NCBI GenBank assembly: GCA_030522415.1
Contig: CM060126.1
Location: 11,080,352-11,144,351 of the forward strand
DNA from: Channallabes apus
Lineage: Eukaryota; Chordata; Actinopteri; Siluriformes; Clariidae
DNA length: 64,000 nt
Direction of reading: 5' to 3'
The position numbers were made by a program, and so were the translations under genes. The notes beneath the pieces are model-generated. The model worked only from the letters and a program-made list of their open reading frames with translations, was not told the origin of the DNA and made no database searches. Shown here piece by piece: positions 1 through 11,873 of the stretch (position 1 is its first letter; each line of letters begins with the position of its first letter).

Positions 1-652
1 TCCACCAGGTCTCTGAAGGTATGTTGTGGTATTTGGCACCAAGCCATCAGTAGCAGATATCCTGCTGAAAGAGGCCACTGCCATCAGGGAATGCTGTTTA
101 AATGAAGGGGTGTACATGTTTACAGTAGGTATATGTGCTACGTGACAGAGTACAGTAACATCCACATGCTTTCCAGCAAAATATTGCCCCATAGTCCAGC
201 CAAGTGCCATCTCTTTCCCAGGTAAGCAATGCACACAAGCACACGGTCATTCACATGGATCTAAAATAAAACATTATTCATTCCAGGTTCAAATATCTAA
301 GAATGCATGCTTTGTGGTCCCAAGAGAACTTCAGGAAAAAATGGAAGAAGGTAAACCAGGCTACCCTCTTCCATTGCTCTGTGGTCCAGTTGTGATGCTC
401 ATGTGCCCACTGTTGGAGCTTTTGGCGGTATACATGGGTCAGAATGGACAACCTGAACGGTGTACAGCTACTGGAACTGAAATTAGTAAGTTTATCAGCA
501 GTTTGAGCTACACTAGTTCCTCTATTGGATCGAAACACACGGACCTCCCCACCTGCATCAGTGAGCCTTGCCCGTGCATAAAATAAAATGTTCACTTCCA
601 GATGCCATTATACTCATAACATCATAATGGTCATAATTTTATGACTGGTTGT
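1..652 (-). mobile_element. Decayed Tc1-like transposon, family B, truncated by the window edge
   Basis: The minus strand encodes scrambled pieces of a Tc1-type transposase. The frame 595-278 carries VRVFRSNRGTSVAQ and HEHHNWTTEQWKRVAW, the DNA-binding to DDE linker region of this fish family. Upstream in the element, 60-200 contains the antisense of the central catalytic region. The right end (about 610-650, CATAATGGTCATAATTTTATG) resembles the terminal repeat of the family. A foreign stretch of about 90 bp (258-345) interrupts the gene. It is dead: frameshifts, and no full DDE domain in one frame. Related copies are at 4800, 54831 and 57535. Confidence 0.8.
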
Positions 653-1080
653 TTCTTTTTTTTTTTATTAGTTTTTCAGACTCGATTAACTTTTAACCAC
701 ATTGTAGCCTATTTTCCATAACAGTATTGAAGCACACTAATCGAATGAATACAAATACACAATTTTTTATTTTTATTTTTTTTATAAATCCAAGCCATAG
801 AGCCAACAGAGAGCTCTTAGTATGTTGTGATTGTATGAGCTAAGAAAAGCCGTTTTAATTTCATGGTAGTATGAAAGTGTTCCACAATATGTTTGTTTAT
901 TTGATATGACAATGACAAAAGAAAATCTAATCAAAATCAAGATGGAATTCTGGACCATCCAGAAACAATTATCATTCTAGCATTACATTATGATGCTCCA
1001 CTTACTGATCACACACCTGTTACTCATTTCTATTCATCAGACTCGGAACACACATACAGTACTCTTACATTTGTGCACAT
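653..1080. other. No feature recognised
   Basis: AT-rich sequence with T- and A-runs. No ORF, RNA gene or recognisable repeat is visible. Confidence 0.3.
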
Positions 1081-1505
1081 ATCTAATCAGCCAACCATGT
1101 GGCAACAGCACGAATCATCATACATAAATTTATAAATATACAGGTCGAGTGCACCGGTTACTGTTCACATTAAACATTAGCATGTTGAAAATGTGAGCTC
1201 TCAGTGACTCACCGTGACCTGGTTCAAGTATTTGCTACTGATTTCCTGGAATTTTCATACACAACAATCACTTGAGTGTGCACATAATGGTGCCAAAAAC
1301 AACGACGACGATGACAACAAGAAAAGAATCCTGTCTGCAGGCTGAAACACCTTGTTGGTTTGACAGATCAAAGAAAAAAAATTCACAGCAAACCTTGAGG
1401 TGGGTGGGGAACAAGAGCAGAAGACCATGTCAGGTTCCATGTCGGCTAAGGGCTAGGACCGTCTCAGGTAATAGTCTCATATCATGGGTACCCAAGCCGG
1501 ACAGG
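1081..1505 (+). mobile_element. Tc1-like relic, family A
   Basis: The plus strand follows the 5' half of the common teleost Tc1 family whose ends read TTATTAGGTACACC. It has the subterminal ATCTAATCAGCCAACCATGTGG, then the start of the transposase gene, then pieces matching the HTH and linker region (TGCTACTGATTTCCTGGAATTTTC, GAAACACCTTGTTGGTTTGACAG). Internal segments are missing and the frame is broken. Sister fragments lie at 9640, 13300, 13735 and 13902. Confidence 0.75.
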
Positions 1506-1599
1506 TGAAGACTTCAAGAGATCCACAAGAGGCTAGTCACAATTGCCAGAAGCGAATTAGAGAAAGAAGCAACCCATCTACTGCCCTTATTTTCTGATT

Positions 1600-2236
1600 G
1601 TTGGCCAACACATTGTGGAAAACAAGTTACCGAATAGCTTTCCAATTCTTGTTCATGACTCTGATAGTCTCAGTGTTTAAGTCTAGACTGAAAACGTATT
1701 TATTAGGAACTCATGCACATAGTGTTTTTTGGGAAACTGTTATATTTGGACGCCATCTTTCCCCACTCTCCTTGATCAGTCAGGTTTGCTGATGGTGGAG
1801 TGACTGGTTGCTTTACATCCCAGGGAGCCCTCATGTCTGTTTTTCCTTCTGGTTCGTTCTTTTAGTTATGCTGTCATAGTTAGCCCTGGTTGCACTCTGC
1901 ATAAAATTGCATACATTTGCCTTATACATTATGTGACTGCTGGCATACCTTACTTTAGTCTCAGACTCAGAATTCCAATAGACAGTTTATACAGTGCCTG
2001 AACAGTGGAAGACAGGAAGTGTGCACTTCCTCGACCACCTTTCTCGTTATAGTTTGATACTTACAGGCTTATATGACACAGATATTGCACAAACTGATTT
2101 GCCGTTGTTCTGGTTGACATCACCTGAATGAAGATGGTGACCCACATATTTCCATATTTTTCTAATTCTGTAAAGCTGTTTTGTGACAATGACATTTTAT
2201 ATATAATATATACAAATAAAATTGAATTGAAATTCC
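1600..2236 (+). mobile_element. 3' end of an L2-type LINE
   Basis: The segment starts within the last codons of reverse transcriptase (GTTTAAGTCTAGACTGAAAACG, FKSRLKTYL in one frame). It runs through a 3' UTR containing GATGGAGTGACTGGTTGC and CCCAGGGAGCCCTCATG, and ends with TGTGACAATG followed by AAATAAAATTGAATTGAA, the typical L2 tail with TTGAA repeats. It is 5'-truncated and decayed. Confidence 0.8.
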
Positions 2237-2879
2237 CATATCCAGCACAATCTAATGCCATTCCATGACCATTCAACTAGCCCTTTGAACCATTTTCATT
2301 GCTTCGCACAATAATTTTATTTCATTCTTAAGGTTACTGACCCAATGGAGATGAATCTATCACTTGGTTCACAGATACCCTTTATGTGGTGGAAGGACCC
2401 ACAAATCACAAAAAGATCTTATTTATTCTCATCAATACTCCATCATGTATACACCACCACCACACAACTGTAGAATAGCTGAACACCGTTTTGAGGTCCT
2501 GAACAACCATTGCATGCACATTGGAGTGGCATAACCCACAAGTGTTTTCTTGATTTAACTATACCAACTCTTATAAGCCAGGGTCAAATATCGAAATATG
2601 GATGCTTTGTGGTCCCAAGGGAACTTCAGTAAAACAAATCTGACCTCTGATTCCTGCTATATAGCCTCCTTTTAGAGGGAAGTTGAACAAGGATTTTGTC
2701 AGGTATAAGATCCAAAGGTTCTGATGCCACTTTTGTTAAATAATTTACTGACAGATGTTCTACTGCTTCATCTGAGACGAACGTACCACCGCCCTACACA
2801 CATTGATGTTTTTAATTTCTATAGCTTAAAACAGTTTTAAGTGGCTCAAGCTTAGAAGTTTTGAGGCTAGCTGGGGGCA
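2237..2879. other. Mostly unclassified; contains a short dispersed repeat
   Basis: No gene is visible. At 2586-2632 a 45-bp stretch (ATGCTTTGTGGTCCCAAG core) matches 295-335 inside the family-B Tc1 copy, so both places received pieces of one unidentified repeat. The rest looks unique. Confidence 0.35.
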
Positions 2880-3660
2880 CAGTCATAACAGGTTAAATGG
2901 AGAAGATCCACATCTCTATTCCATGCATACTCACCACTGGTGTCCCACAAGGATTAGTGTTGGGTCCACTTTGGTTCTCCCTCTATACCGGTCTTTTGGT
3001 AATGTCATATACTCACTTGGGTTTTTCATACTACTAATATGAAACTGACATGTAAATCATACTCTCTTTCCCTTCCTCAATCACGTGCATTAATCTCTGA
3101 GATGTTTGGCAGACATCTTCTCATGGATTTATCAAGACTCTTATCTCCCAGGACAACTCTCAGATCTCAGAAAATTCAGACATTTCTACAGTATGTGCTT
3201 GTTTAAGCTTTTGTAATTTTGTAATAAGCTTTTGGACGACTACAACTTGCTCTTGGCAGATCTGCCCCCACGCTACATCCAACCTCTGCAACTAATTCCG
3301 TATGCAGCTTCATAACTTTCTTTCAAACTCCCCAAGTTCTCACATGCTACGTCAATGCTTTCCCTCTCTACAGACTTCATATGGCTGTCCACACCAGAAT
3401 TGAAACACTTATGCTTGTCTACAAGGCCAAAAAATGGACCAGTGCCATCTAAATTAAAATATATATCACACCCTCTCCCACACAGTCCCGCTGAGCCCAT
3501 AGCTCTGCTTGATTGGATCCACTATCTCTCAGGATACAAGGAAGGTTCTTCTTTATTCTGGTACTGTACCTAGGTTATGGAACAAACTTCACTTGGCTGA
3601 ACATCTGAATCATTTTCAAACAAGGACTAAAGAATGATCTCTTCACTAAGTTCTAAAATG
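2880..3660 (+). mobile_element. Decayed CR1/L2-type LINE reverse transcriptase fragment
   Basis: The plus strand at about 2940-2990 encodes VPQGLVLGPLWFSLYTG, the eroded [15 protein letters not shown] motif of RT. Further on, 3238-3660 follows the RT C-terminal region (CTACAACTTGCTCTTGGCAG; CTACAAGGCCAAAAAATGGACC; CATCTCTCAGGATACAAGG). Many stops and deletions are present. It is another LINE lineage than the 29.6-kb element, because its C-terminal region differs. Confidence 0.75.
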
Positions 3661-4074
3661 GTAACTTTGTTATTTGAATAAATCTGATCTTCTGTGTTTT
3701 CATTCTTTACTAACTTCCACCAACAGTGTTTTTGAACGATGCCAGTGCCTGACTCAGTAAAATAGCATGAGTATCTATATTTGACAGAAACGTCAATAAA
3801 CTTTCTCAGAAATTCTTCAATGTATTTACAACCAATTTTCAAATTGTACAGCTAATGTTCCATCTGTTTTTCCACTGTTGTGTTCCACATGATGTAGACA
3901 CTAATCATGGAATTGAATTCACCTTTAGAATGTGGTAAACTTGTATGAAAAAAAAAATGGACATGACAATGACCTTAACATGTTACAGTACTCATCCACA
4001 ATAAGATGGAATGCAACCAATAGCTGAGGAATTCCTAGGAATCCATCAAGGACATAAAGATCAATTGTTAACCA
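3661..4074. other. No feature recognised
   Basis: AT-rich, non-repetitive sequence without a supported ORF. Confidence 0.3.
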
Positions 4075-4570
4075 AGTACAGTCTTATGCAAAAGTTTAGG
4101 CGCCCCTTGATAAATACATTTTGGTGATTTTTTTTTTAATTGAAAAGATGTTAACACCATCTCTCTTGGAAATGAGGAAAAATGCACAATATTTTCAGCA
4201 AACATTGATGCATAGTTACTTTTTATGTTATTAACTGAACAAAGATATAAAATAAATAATAAAAACATTATTGTGGCACTGTGCAAACGTTTGGGCACCC
4301 TACATAATCAATACTTAGTAACACCTCCTCTGGCAAATATCACAGCTTGCAAACACTTTTTATAGTCAGCTAAAGATCTTTCAATTCTTGTACTTGAATA
4401 TTGTAGTTCTGTAATATTGTTTGGTCGTCTTGCATGCGCAGCTCTTTTTAGGATCTACCCACACATTCTCAATGATGTTTAAATCAGGGGACTGTGATAG
4501 CCATTCCAAAACCTTCATCTTGTGTCTCTTGAGGTATTCCATAGTGGGTTTTAATCTGAGTCTCTGAAAC
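4075..4570 (-). mobile_element. Tc1-like relic, family C
   Basis: It begins with a terminal-repeat-like CTTATGCAAAAGTTTAGGCG and has a second, direct-oriented version at 4278-4305 (TGTGCAAACGTTTGGGCACC). Beyond that, the plus strand reads the antisense of a fish Tc1 transposase gene (TCTCAATGATGTTTAAATCA, GGGGACTGTGATAGCCATTC). Two similarly oriented ends suggest one copy inserted into, or recombined with, another. No intact frame is left. Confidence 0.65.
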
Positions 4571-4799
4571 TCTAATCAAGTAGCAGGTGTTTGAACTTAG
4601 ACGTGGAGACAGTTGCAGATAGCGATGAAACAGCATGCTCTTTAAGGCTTGTAAGCTAATACAAGCTCAGTACTTTTGATACTGTACGTAAGCAAAACCG
4701 AGGATAAGTACTGTACTTTTGTACTTTTGCTCAAGCAGAATTATTGAAGATGAGTAATATTATCACTGCTACACGAAAGTACAGGATTTGCATCCATTT

Positions 4800-5145
4800 C
4801 CCTCCTTAGCATCTAGACAAATGACAGTAGATCCTTTAATTCTTGGATCAAGAATCCTGGATCGGACTTGTTTGTCCAGCACATCCCACTGATGCTCGAT
4901 TAAATGACGCCAAGTCAATACCTTGAATTCTTAGTCTTGATTTTTGAGTGTCAGTATGCTTTATACTGTATGAAGTGGCCACCAGCTGAGATGCACCGTG
5001 TGTTCTGACACCTTTCTATCATGGCCACTACAAACTCGTTGGCATCAGGCAAGCCAGTCTTGAACCATCCTTTTACAGGCACCACTGCGATGAGATAATC
5101 AGTGTCATTCACTGTCTGTCTGTGTTTTTTTAGGTTATTGTTAAT
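4800..5145 (-). mobile_element. Internally deleted Tc1-like copy, family B
   Basis: The plus strand shows antisense family-B segments: GATCGGACTTGTTTGTCCAG and ATCCCACTGATGCTCGATTA. It then jumps to GTGTTCTGACACCTTTCTATC and to the terminal part CAGGCACCACTGCGATGAG. The central DDE-coding part is deleted, leaving a non-autonomous remnant. Confidence 0.75.
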
Positions 5146-6168
5146 CAGTATATTGACTTTACATTAAATTAAATGGGCACATTTGCTCAAATTATGCGTG
5201 TAAAGTATTGCAATTTTTTTCATATAATTTGCATTTTCTTGGCTAGCACCTAGTGTGTCATTCATAATTTGAATATCCACTTTACTGATAACATAATTGA
5301 GTGTTCTTAAAAAGGCCCCATAGTGTGCAGCACTAAGCAAGACATCTCTCTCCAGAGTAAAGCTCAAAACATTGGGATGTAATTTTATGCCACTCTATGT
5401 TTAGAGTCATGGCTGGAGTCTGAACGTTGTATCACTATTTGTATCAACATCTGTATCACTGCATTCATGAGCCGTGTCTGATCTGGGTATCAGATACAGT
5501 AAAATACATGACTCTAGCTGTGCAGTCAGTGCAGGTAAGGTCTGTTAGATTTATAGCCTCAAAACTGCATCGGGCCAGGAGTTTCCTGTGCTAAAACACT
5601 ATATGACCAGGAAAATTATACTAAGGCCATGTTAATGTCCTTCTCTGCCATCACATTTTTTCTTGTGAGAGTTTTAAAATGTGAGACGTTAATCGCTATG
5701 GCTAATTGGTGAACGCACCATGAAAAATTTGTAACAGCAGTATACGTATGGCAGTTATAGAGAAAGCTTGAAGTAGTACCTAAATGTCTGCCTAAGGTAC
5801 ACATGATATACTGAACAGCCTAAAGTACACATTACAAAATAATTTAATAATGCCCCACATGGTTATTTCTATTTAAATAATTGCTCCAGTTGAGCAAGTC
5901 TAGACTGACTTAAAATGTGTAATGGTAAGCATTAATGTAAGCATTCCAGATATACCAGTAGAGGGAGCATCTCTCCATAAACGTGCACAAACACAGACCT
6001 GAGTCAATCGTCCGAACACATCTTGTATAGAGCTTTTAATTTACAGATAAGAAAAATTAAGAGATAAGTTGAAACATTCAAAAACACTGACTTTATAACA
6101 TTGATTCTAATTATTTCTTTTATATTTGAAATGTCGCACAATGTGAGCTATTTATGATCTACTACACG
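5146..6168. other. No gene; unique AT-rich sequence
   Basis: No recognisable coding, RNA or repeat feature. Small reading frames here are not supported by any motif. Confidence 0.3.
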
Positions 6169-6645
6169 ACCAGTCAAAAGTTTGAACACACACCTAATTC
6201 CATGGTCTTTAATGATTTTAATTTTTATTTGTACATTGTAAATCAATGCTGAAGGCATCCAAAATATGCAATATTCTCCTCTGATATTGAGATGCCGCTA
6301 CGTATGCTCTGTAAAGCCTTCATAACGGCTGTTTGTTAATTGGTGATTTTTGAGGCTGGTAACCCTAAATGAAATTCTTCTCTGCAGCAGAGGTAAGTTT
6401 TGGTCTTTGTTTCTGGGAAGGTTTTCATGAGAGCCAGTTTCATCATGGTGTTTGATGGGTTTGGCAAATGCACTCGATAATACTGTTATTGCAAGAACAG
6501 CAGAACTTTGATTCTTAAAATAACTGTCTGTTGTTGTTTTTACTTAATTATCTAATGCCATATGTGTTATTTCATAGTTTTGAAATAATCAAGTATTGTT
6601 TTAGAATTTTGAAAATAAATCATGTCCAAACTTTTGACTGGTACT
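6169..6645. mobile_element. Non-autonomous Tc1-type MITE
   Basis: Terminal inverted repeats: ACCAGTCAAAAGTTTGAACAC at 6169-6189 and its near complement TGTCCAAACTTTTGACTGGT at 6623-6642. The interior is non-coding (GTTTGTTAATTGGTGATTTT, CAGCAGAGGTAAGTTTTGG). A second, more eroded copy lies at 52268-52705 and shares the interior in the same order, which confirms a mobile family. No transposase is encoded. Confidence 0.85.
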
Positions 6646-7034
6646 GTATATGTAGTGGATGGTATGAGCAATAATGAACTTATTAAACATATACTATATC
6701 AACTTTATGTGGAGAACTGCATACAGAATACCTTCAGTTCAAAAGAGTGTACATCCTCTTTGGCATGTGATTAGTAAAAGAGTGAATCTGATTTGCAAGC
6801 ACATATTCTCACTATCTAAATCCAGTTAATAATCCACCTTGTCTAATGTGCCCTAAGGCTCTTTACTTAAAACCAAGCTGATCCTGGCTAAGACCTGTCT
6901 GCATGCCTTTACCAAGCTGCACAGGATTGCAGAAGGCAGTGATTGATGATATAGCAGTGTTTATGCTCATTCAAAGTAACTAAAACACATTTCCTGTTAA
7001 ACAAATGGACTTTTGAGTCCATAGCACAATGTTA
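6646..7034. other. No gene; unique sequence
   Basis: Moderate complexity, no repeat recognised. Around 6840-6990 composition is more balanced and could be conserved non-coding DNA, but this cannot be tested here. Confidence 0.25.
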
Positions 7035-7316
7035 TAGAAGGGACTTACTTATGGTCACGCTATCCGATATCACTTACATGAGGATGGGTTCCATTTGGAG
7101 TTTAGTTCCTCTCAAGGTTTCTTCCTAATGTCATCTCAGGGAGTTTTTCCTTGCCATCACACCTGCCTTCCTCATTAAACTTCCTCAAACTATTTAAAAA
7201 AAAAAGTATATTCAGCATTTTTATTCTTGCAGTTTTTTTTTTCTGCTCTGTGAAAATGTCCATTGTTGAAAGCACTATGCAATAAAATAAAATAAAATTT
7301 AATTGTTAGTTAAAAA
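7035..7316 (+). mobile_element. L2-type LINE 3' UTR fragment
   Basis: It contains CCTCTCAAGGTTTCTTCCTA, CATCTCAGGGAGTTTTTCCTTGCC, TGTCCATTGTTGAAAGCACTATG and an (AATAA)n tail. These are the same blocks, in the same order, as the antisense 3' UTR of the LINE at 29.6-30.2 kb. Only the 3' end is present. Confidence 0.8.
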
Positions 7317-7799
7317 ATGAATAAATTAATGTGCATCATTATATCATTATATCAATTTAGGGCTTATTAGTACTGTAATTGTGTCTTGTGGACTCTTTTT
7401 TCCAGACAATAAGTATATTCTGTGTAAATAGCATTTATATGATCAATTCTGTGCAAAAATTTCAAATATAAAAGTTGTTAGATGAGTTTCCATCAACTAT
7501 GCGATTTTTCCTGATAATGTTGTTGCAGGTTGTTCTTAACATATTTTTAGGGGATTAAATCCCCTAAAACCCAAGTTGCACACGTCTGTGGCAGCAACAC
7601 AGTATAGGTCAATGAAATCTTTTTTAAAGTGCTTATGTGAAAGCCTTGCCAGACCATTAACTCCGCATTTGTGAGTTATCATTACTTTTATATTGTGTTA
7701 CTGGAATATGGGAATGACATTACGAATATGTAGAATCTTTCAGAGAATGTTTTAAGTTTTAAGGGCTAATAAGAACTGAAGTATCATGTAAATAACTAA
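7317..7799. other. No gene; contains a small palindrome
   Basis: AT-rich unique DNA. At about 7547-7571 TTTTTAGGGGATT is followed by AAATCCCCTAAAA, a 12-bp-arm inverted repeat. No other feature. Confidence 0.35.
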
Positions 7800-8840
7800 T
7801 ACATACTATTACCTCATATCTGACTGGATGTCTAGCCAGTTTGTGTTAACTTCTGGAATCTTCACTATTCTAACTTAGCATTAGCATGTTTTTTTTTTTT
7901 TTTGCGTAAGCAGGCTAACTTGGCTACATACTGTATACCTCATTAGCGTTAGCAAGTTAGCTTAATTTACCTCAGCATGGTTTTTAAAGATGATTAGATG
8001 TAGTTCATGCCTACTAGTGAGGCTAATGAGATGCCTGATTCTGTAGAAGTGTTTGCTTACTCCAGCATAATGAAACATTTTACTGATGTAGGGCCCGAGG
8101 CGCTCGTTCTCACCTTTGACACTGCAGGCTTGTAGCTTATCCATCTTCAAGCACACATTGATAGTTATTTTATACAGCATGAGAAAGTCACCTTAGATGA
8201 TTAATTGGCTTGGTTTTAATAGTTTTTCCCCCTGCATTGATTAACTTGATGCTAAATGTAAATGATAGCATGCTAAACTAGAATGATTTGATGCTAAACC
8301 ATCCAGCAGAAATAGTAGAAGAGTTATAAAGAAAACATATATATTTTTAGATATGTTGTTGAGAAAGGGTACAAACATTAGATTTTAGTTATAAACTAAT
8401 AAAGTATTAATGACCACAAATAATAATTAATTAGAGCATCAAATCAGACTTCAAGGTCCTATATTTTACTTTTTCTCTATCAAGTTAAAATATGCATCAG
8501 AGGATCAGCCAAAGTGGATCTGGTAATTCTCCATCAGATGATGCATTTTATACCTCTTCTCCCTCAGTTTCACCCCTCTTCCAAACGCGCCATTTCAGTG
8601 TCTACGTAAATGAGCTACTGCTGAGCCATGTCCCACCAGAAAACATCAGAGGTGAGGGGAGAGCATCTTCTTATATGATGTCACATTATTGGAAAAATCT
8701 ATTTGACTTGATTAAGCTGCAGCCAATCCAAAAATAAAAGGTTGTTTTTTGTTTGTACACACCGTGGATACCCATTTGAATGTCAAAAGATAACTAAAAT
8801 GTGAATTTTGCATAATGGGTCCCCTTTATTACTTAATCAA
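7800..8840. repeat. Probable dispersed DNA-transposon-derived sequence, unclassified
   Basis: The segment has repeated GCTAAC/TTAGC words, an eroded frame on the minus strand (8180-7962, DKLQACSVKGENERLGPYI) and an end CATAATGGGTCCCCTTTA near 8812-8832 that resembles ends of teleost non-autonomous hAT-like elements. No clear terminal inverted repeat pair was found. Classification is uncertain. Confidence 0.35.
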
Positions 8841-9639
8841 GTATTTTCCACTGTGGTATTAATAGAGTATGATGACTGACAGTTCTTCTATTACCTTTTT
8901 TGACTTCAGCTGCACAAATGACAAGCTATAGTGTTTATGACCATTCCATTTGCGTCCAATTGGTAGTAAAAATAACTTCGCCTGTCTGTCTTTGCAGACA
9001 CTGTTTGATCAGTACATGTATAGGGCATCAAGCAGAATGTCACATCTCAATGAGCGTCTGAACATGAGAAATCTCATTCCATTCATTTAGCTCCAATGTC
9101 ACAGCCAATCCTCACCCACCCACACAAACATACGCACTGTGGAAAGTGTGGCATGGAAAAGGGGTGTGCGGTTGTGTAATCATCCGGCAGAACAGCAGGG
9201 TCAGCCCACATTACTCCTCCACATGAGCAGCTTCCTGACCCTCTGATCACTGCAAGGCCAGAGGTCAACTAGCTAGTGACCGCATGAAGTCAAGGGCAAG
9301 TTTGCCAGCCCAAGAGGGAGGCTTTAAACCAAGAGTGGCAGTGTAGTCGAAAAACCGTCTGTATAACTGTAACCTTTCAAGCATTTGAGTCTGATTACAT
9401 GGATGACTTTGTGTTTTTGCAGGTGGCGACAGTTTGTATACATTCCTAACATGTAGCTGCTGATTTACTTTGAAGTGAAAATTCCGTGTTTTTTCGGCGA
9501 ACTCAAGTAGTCATATCAGTCAATGGATGTTAATGAAGAGGTTTTGAAACAGCAGACTGGATAGAAAACAGGTACCTTGATTAAGCTTAAGGTCTATTTG
9601 GTTTGGAAAAAGACCTCAGTGTTTTGCCAGTCGTCAACT
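8841..9639. other. Unique sequence with one splice-acceptor-like site
   Basis: Mostly non-repetitive. At 8978-8997 a pyrimidine tract ends in TGTCTGTCTTTGCAG. The 30 codons after it (8998-9087) are open on the plus strand and end in TAG. No family is recognised and no partner exon is seen. Confidence 0.3.
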
Positions 9640-10180
9640 GTCTAGTTTCTGTGAACCTGTGCCCGCTGTAGCCTCGGATTCCTGTTCTTGGCTGATAGGA
9701 CTGGAAACCAGTGTAGACTTCTACTGTTGTAGTGTACTTGCCTCAAGTTTCGACATGTTCTCGGATGCTTGTACAGAAGGGTTATTTGAGTAACCGTAAC
9801 CTTCCTGTCAAGTCGAACAAACCTAGTCATTGTCCTCTGACCTCTCTTATCACCCAGCCATTTTACCTGCAGAACTGGGTGTTTGTTGTTGTTGTTGTTT
9901 TGGTACTCTAGTGTAAATTCTAGAGACAGTTGTGCATTAACGTCTTTGGAGATTTCTGAGAACATTTTCTGAAAATACTCAAAGCAGCCAGTTTGGCACC
10001 AGTCGGCCAGTTGATCCAGTCAAATCTAATGAGATCACATTGTTCTCAGTTCTGTTGTTTGACGTGAACAATAACTGAAACAGTTGACCTGTACTTTAGC
10101 TACATGCTTTTACTGTATGTCCTGTGCACTTGCCTTACGATTTGATAATTGCATGAATATGCCGGTGTACACAAATCTCA
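9640..10180 (-). mobile_element. Tc1-like relic, family A
   Basis: The minus strand encodes pieces of family-A transposase: GQRTMTRFVRLDRKVTVTQI and FPVLSAKNRNPRLQRAQVHRN (linker between HTH and catalytic domain), in frame 9965-9642. The 5' non-coding end continues to about 10180. The DDE domain is absent and a GTT repeat has grown at about 9884-9899. Confidence 0.8.
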
Positions 10181-11873
10181 CTTGTGCAGACAGGTTTTGT
10201 TCTTTCCAATATTCCTGGAAAACTGTCTGCAAAATCTCGAGAGAAAGCACTTTCCTAAAGCCATGCTCGTTTTTATTGGACAAACATGCATGTCCTTGTA
10301 GCCAGTGGAAGAGAATGGTGCTGCTTCTCTCCTAGCAACAGGACCCTTTAGCATTGTGATACGGAGAGCTGACACCCCAAATATTACGTCATGAATAAAG
10401 GGAAATTAACAGTTCCCCAGAAGGGAGGTATCACATTAGCCCCGGATCCTTCTCTCCTGCATTCCTTCTTTTCAGTCCTGATAACTCTCACTGATTTTGG
10501 ACAGTACATGGTAGAGACAGCTCACTAGCCTACAAAACTGTACTGTCGATGCAGATGACTGACCATGTTTCTATCAACACTTTATGTTTGGGGGTGGGGG
10601 GGGGGCTTTAAAACCTTTGACATGCAATTGAGACTGTTATATTGTCATTTATTTAAAATTTTGACAAATTGGTTTGCATCTTTTTAGCAAGTTTCCATTG
10701 AAATGGCTTTTTTCGGGCCTCTCAAACATATGGCATGCTTTGCCAGCAAGCACAAAGCCTCTCTGTCTCTCGTTACACATGGCCCCGCTCAGGTTGCTAT
10801 GTTTAGCTTTAGAGAGGTGTCACTGTGTCTCCGTCAGCACCAGCCAAATGGCCACACACAAACATATAAACACTAGGCGCAGTTGAGCTGGTTTACCAAC
10901 CCCTCACCCATTTTTTTGGAGCAAGTACAAGACCAATGCTAAGAAGCAGCGGAGATATCCCAATCCTCTCGGGATGGTCCTCATCAGGGCTGTAAGACCA
11001 CGGCCTCACCGAGCTTTCAAGTCCTTCTGTGAAATATAACTTCGTTACTGAGACCCAAGAGCAACAGATGGATGCTGGGGCATCGAGACGCTGCACGATT
11101 TTGCTGGGGTTTGAGTTTAAAGCAGATATAATCAGATTCCAGGCCCGTGGAAGAGCAAAGATTCAAACGTTGTGAACTCGAGTCAAGTCAACATGTCCAG
11201 CTGTCGCTAAACTGCTTCCTTGCCAGGAGCTCACAGTGTACGTACATGTTCACAAATAGGATTTAGGGTGATTTCGAGATGAAAGAGCTCAACAATTGTG
11301 TCTGGTTCTTGGTGCAATCTGCTGAACGAGACAAACATTGTGCCAGTGTGGTATTATGTGTGAGAAAGACAAACTGGCTTTTCACAATCTCAGGCCTCAA
11401 ACAGCTAAACAAAGGAAGAGGATGGTAAGCTTATTGGTTCCCCTCATTTAAAAGGGGTACATATCCTCAACTAACTAGCCAGACAAATGTAGTTCCTTTG
11501 CTTTTCAAGGATTCCGTCAAACCGTATTTAGCTGCGACTTTCTTCATGTGGGTTTAGTTTCAACATTTTTTTTTTATTTTTATTAATTGTAAATATTTAC
11601 AGAGTGGTGTTGGCAGACATGGGTATAGTTTGCACCTTTTTAACACACCAGGATAAGATGAAGCAAAGTGCCAAAATATCCCACATACCACATACTCCTA
11701 GCTTTTCAGTTCCCATATTTGAGATTCTTCAGCAGCCATGAGATTTATGTGCGGTAAATTTATCCCTTTTGATTCTTCCTTTTTGACTGTATCTTCCCCC
11801 CCAAATTAGTTTTCATTCATAACATTTATAACTACATATATTTTCTTATATTTAAAACATTGCGGCCTAAGAG
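10181..11873. other. No gene; unique sequence
   Basis: No recognised repeat or ORF. G-run at 10591-10605. A more GC-balanced stretch (10880-11110) has no stop for about 67 codons on the minus strand but shows no motif. Confidence 0.3.

Noticed and set aside
2586..2632. Direct duplication of 295-335 as a functional element
   Set aside because: Too short and embedded in transposon debris. Recorded as a shared repeat fragment only.
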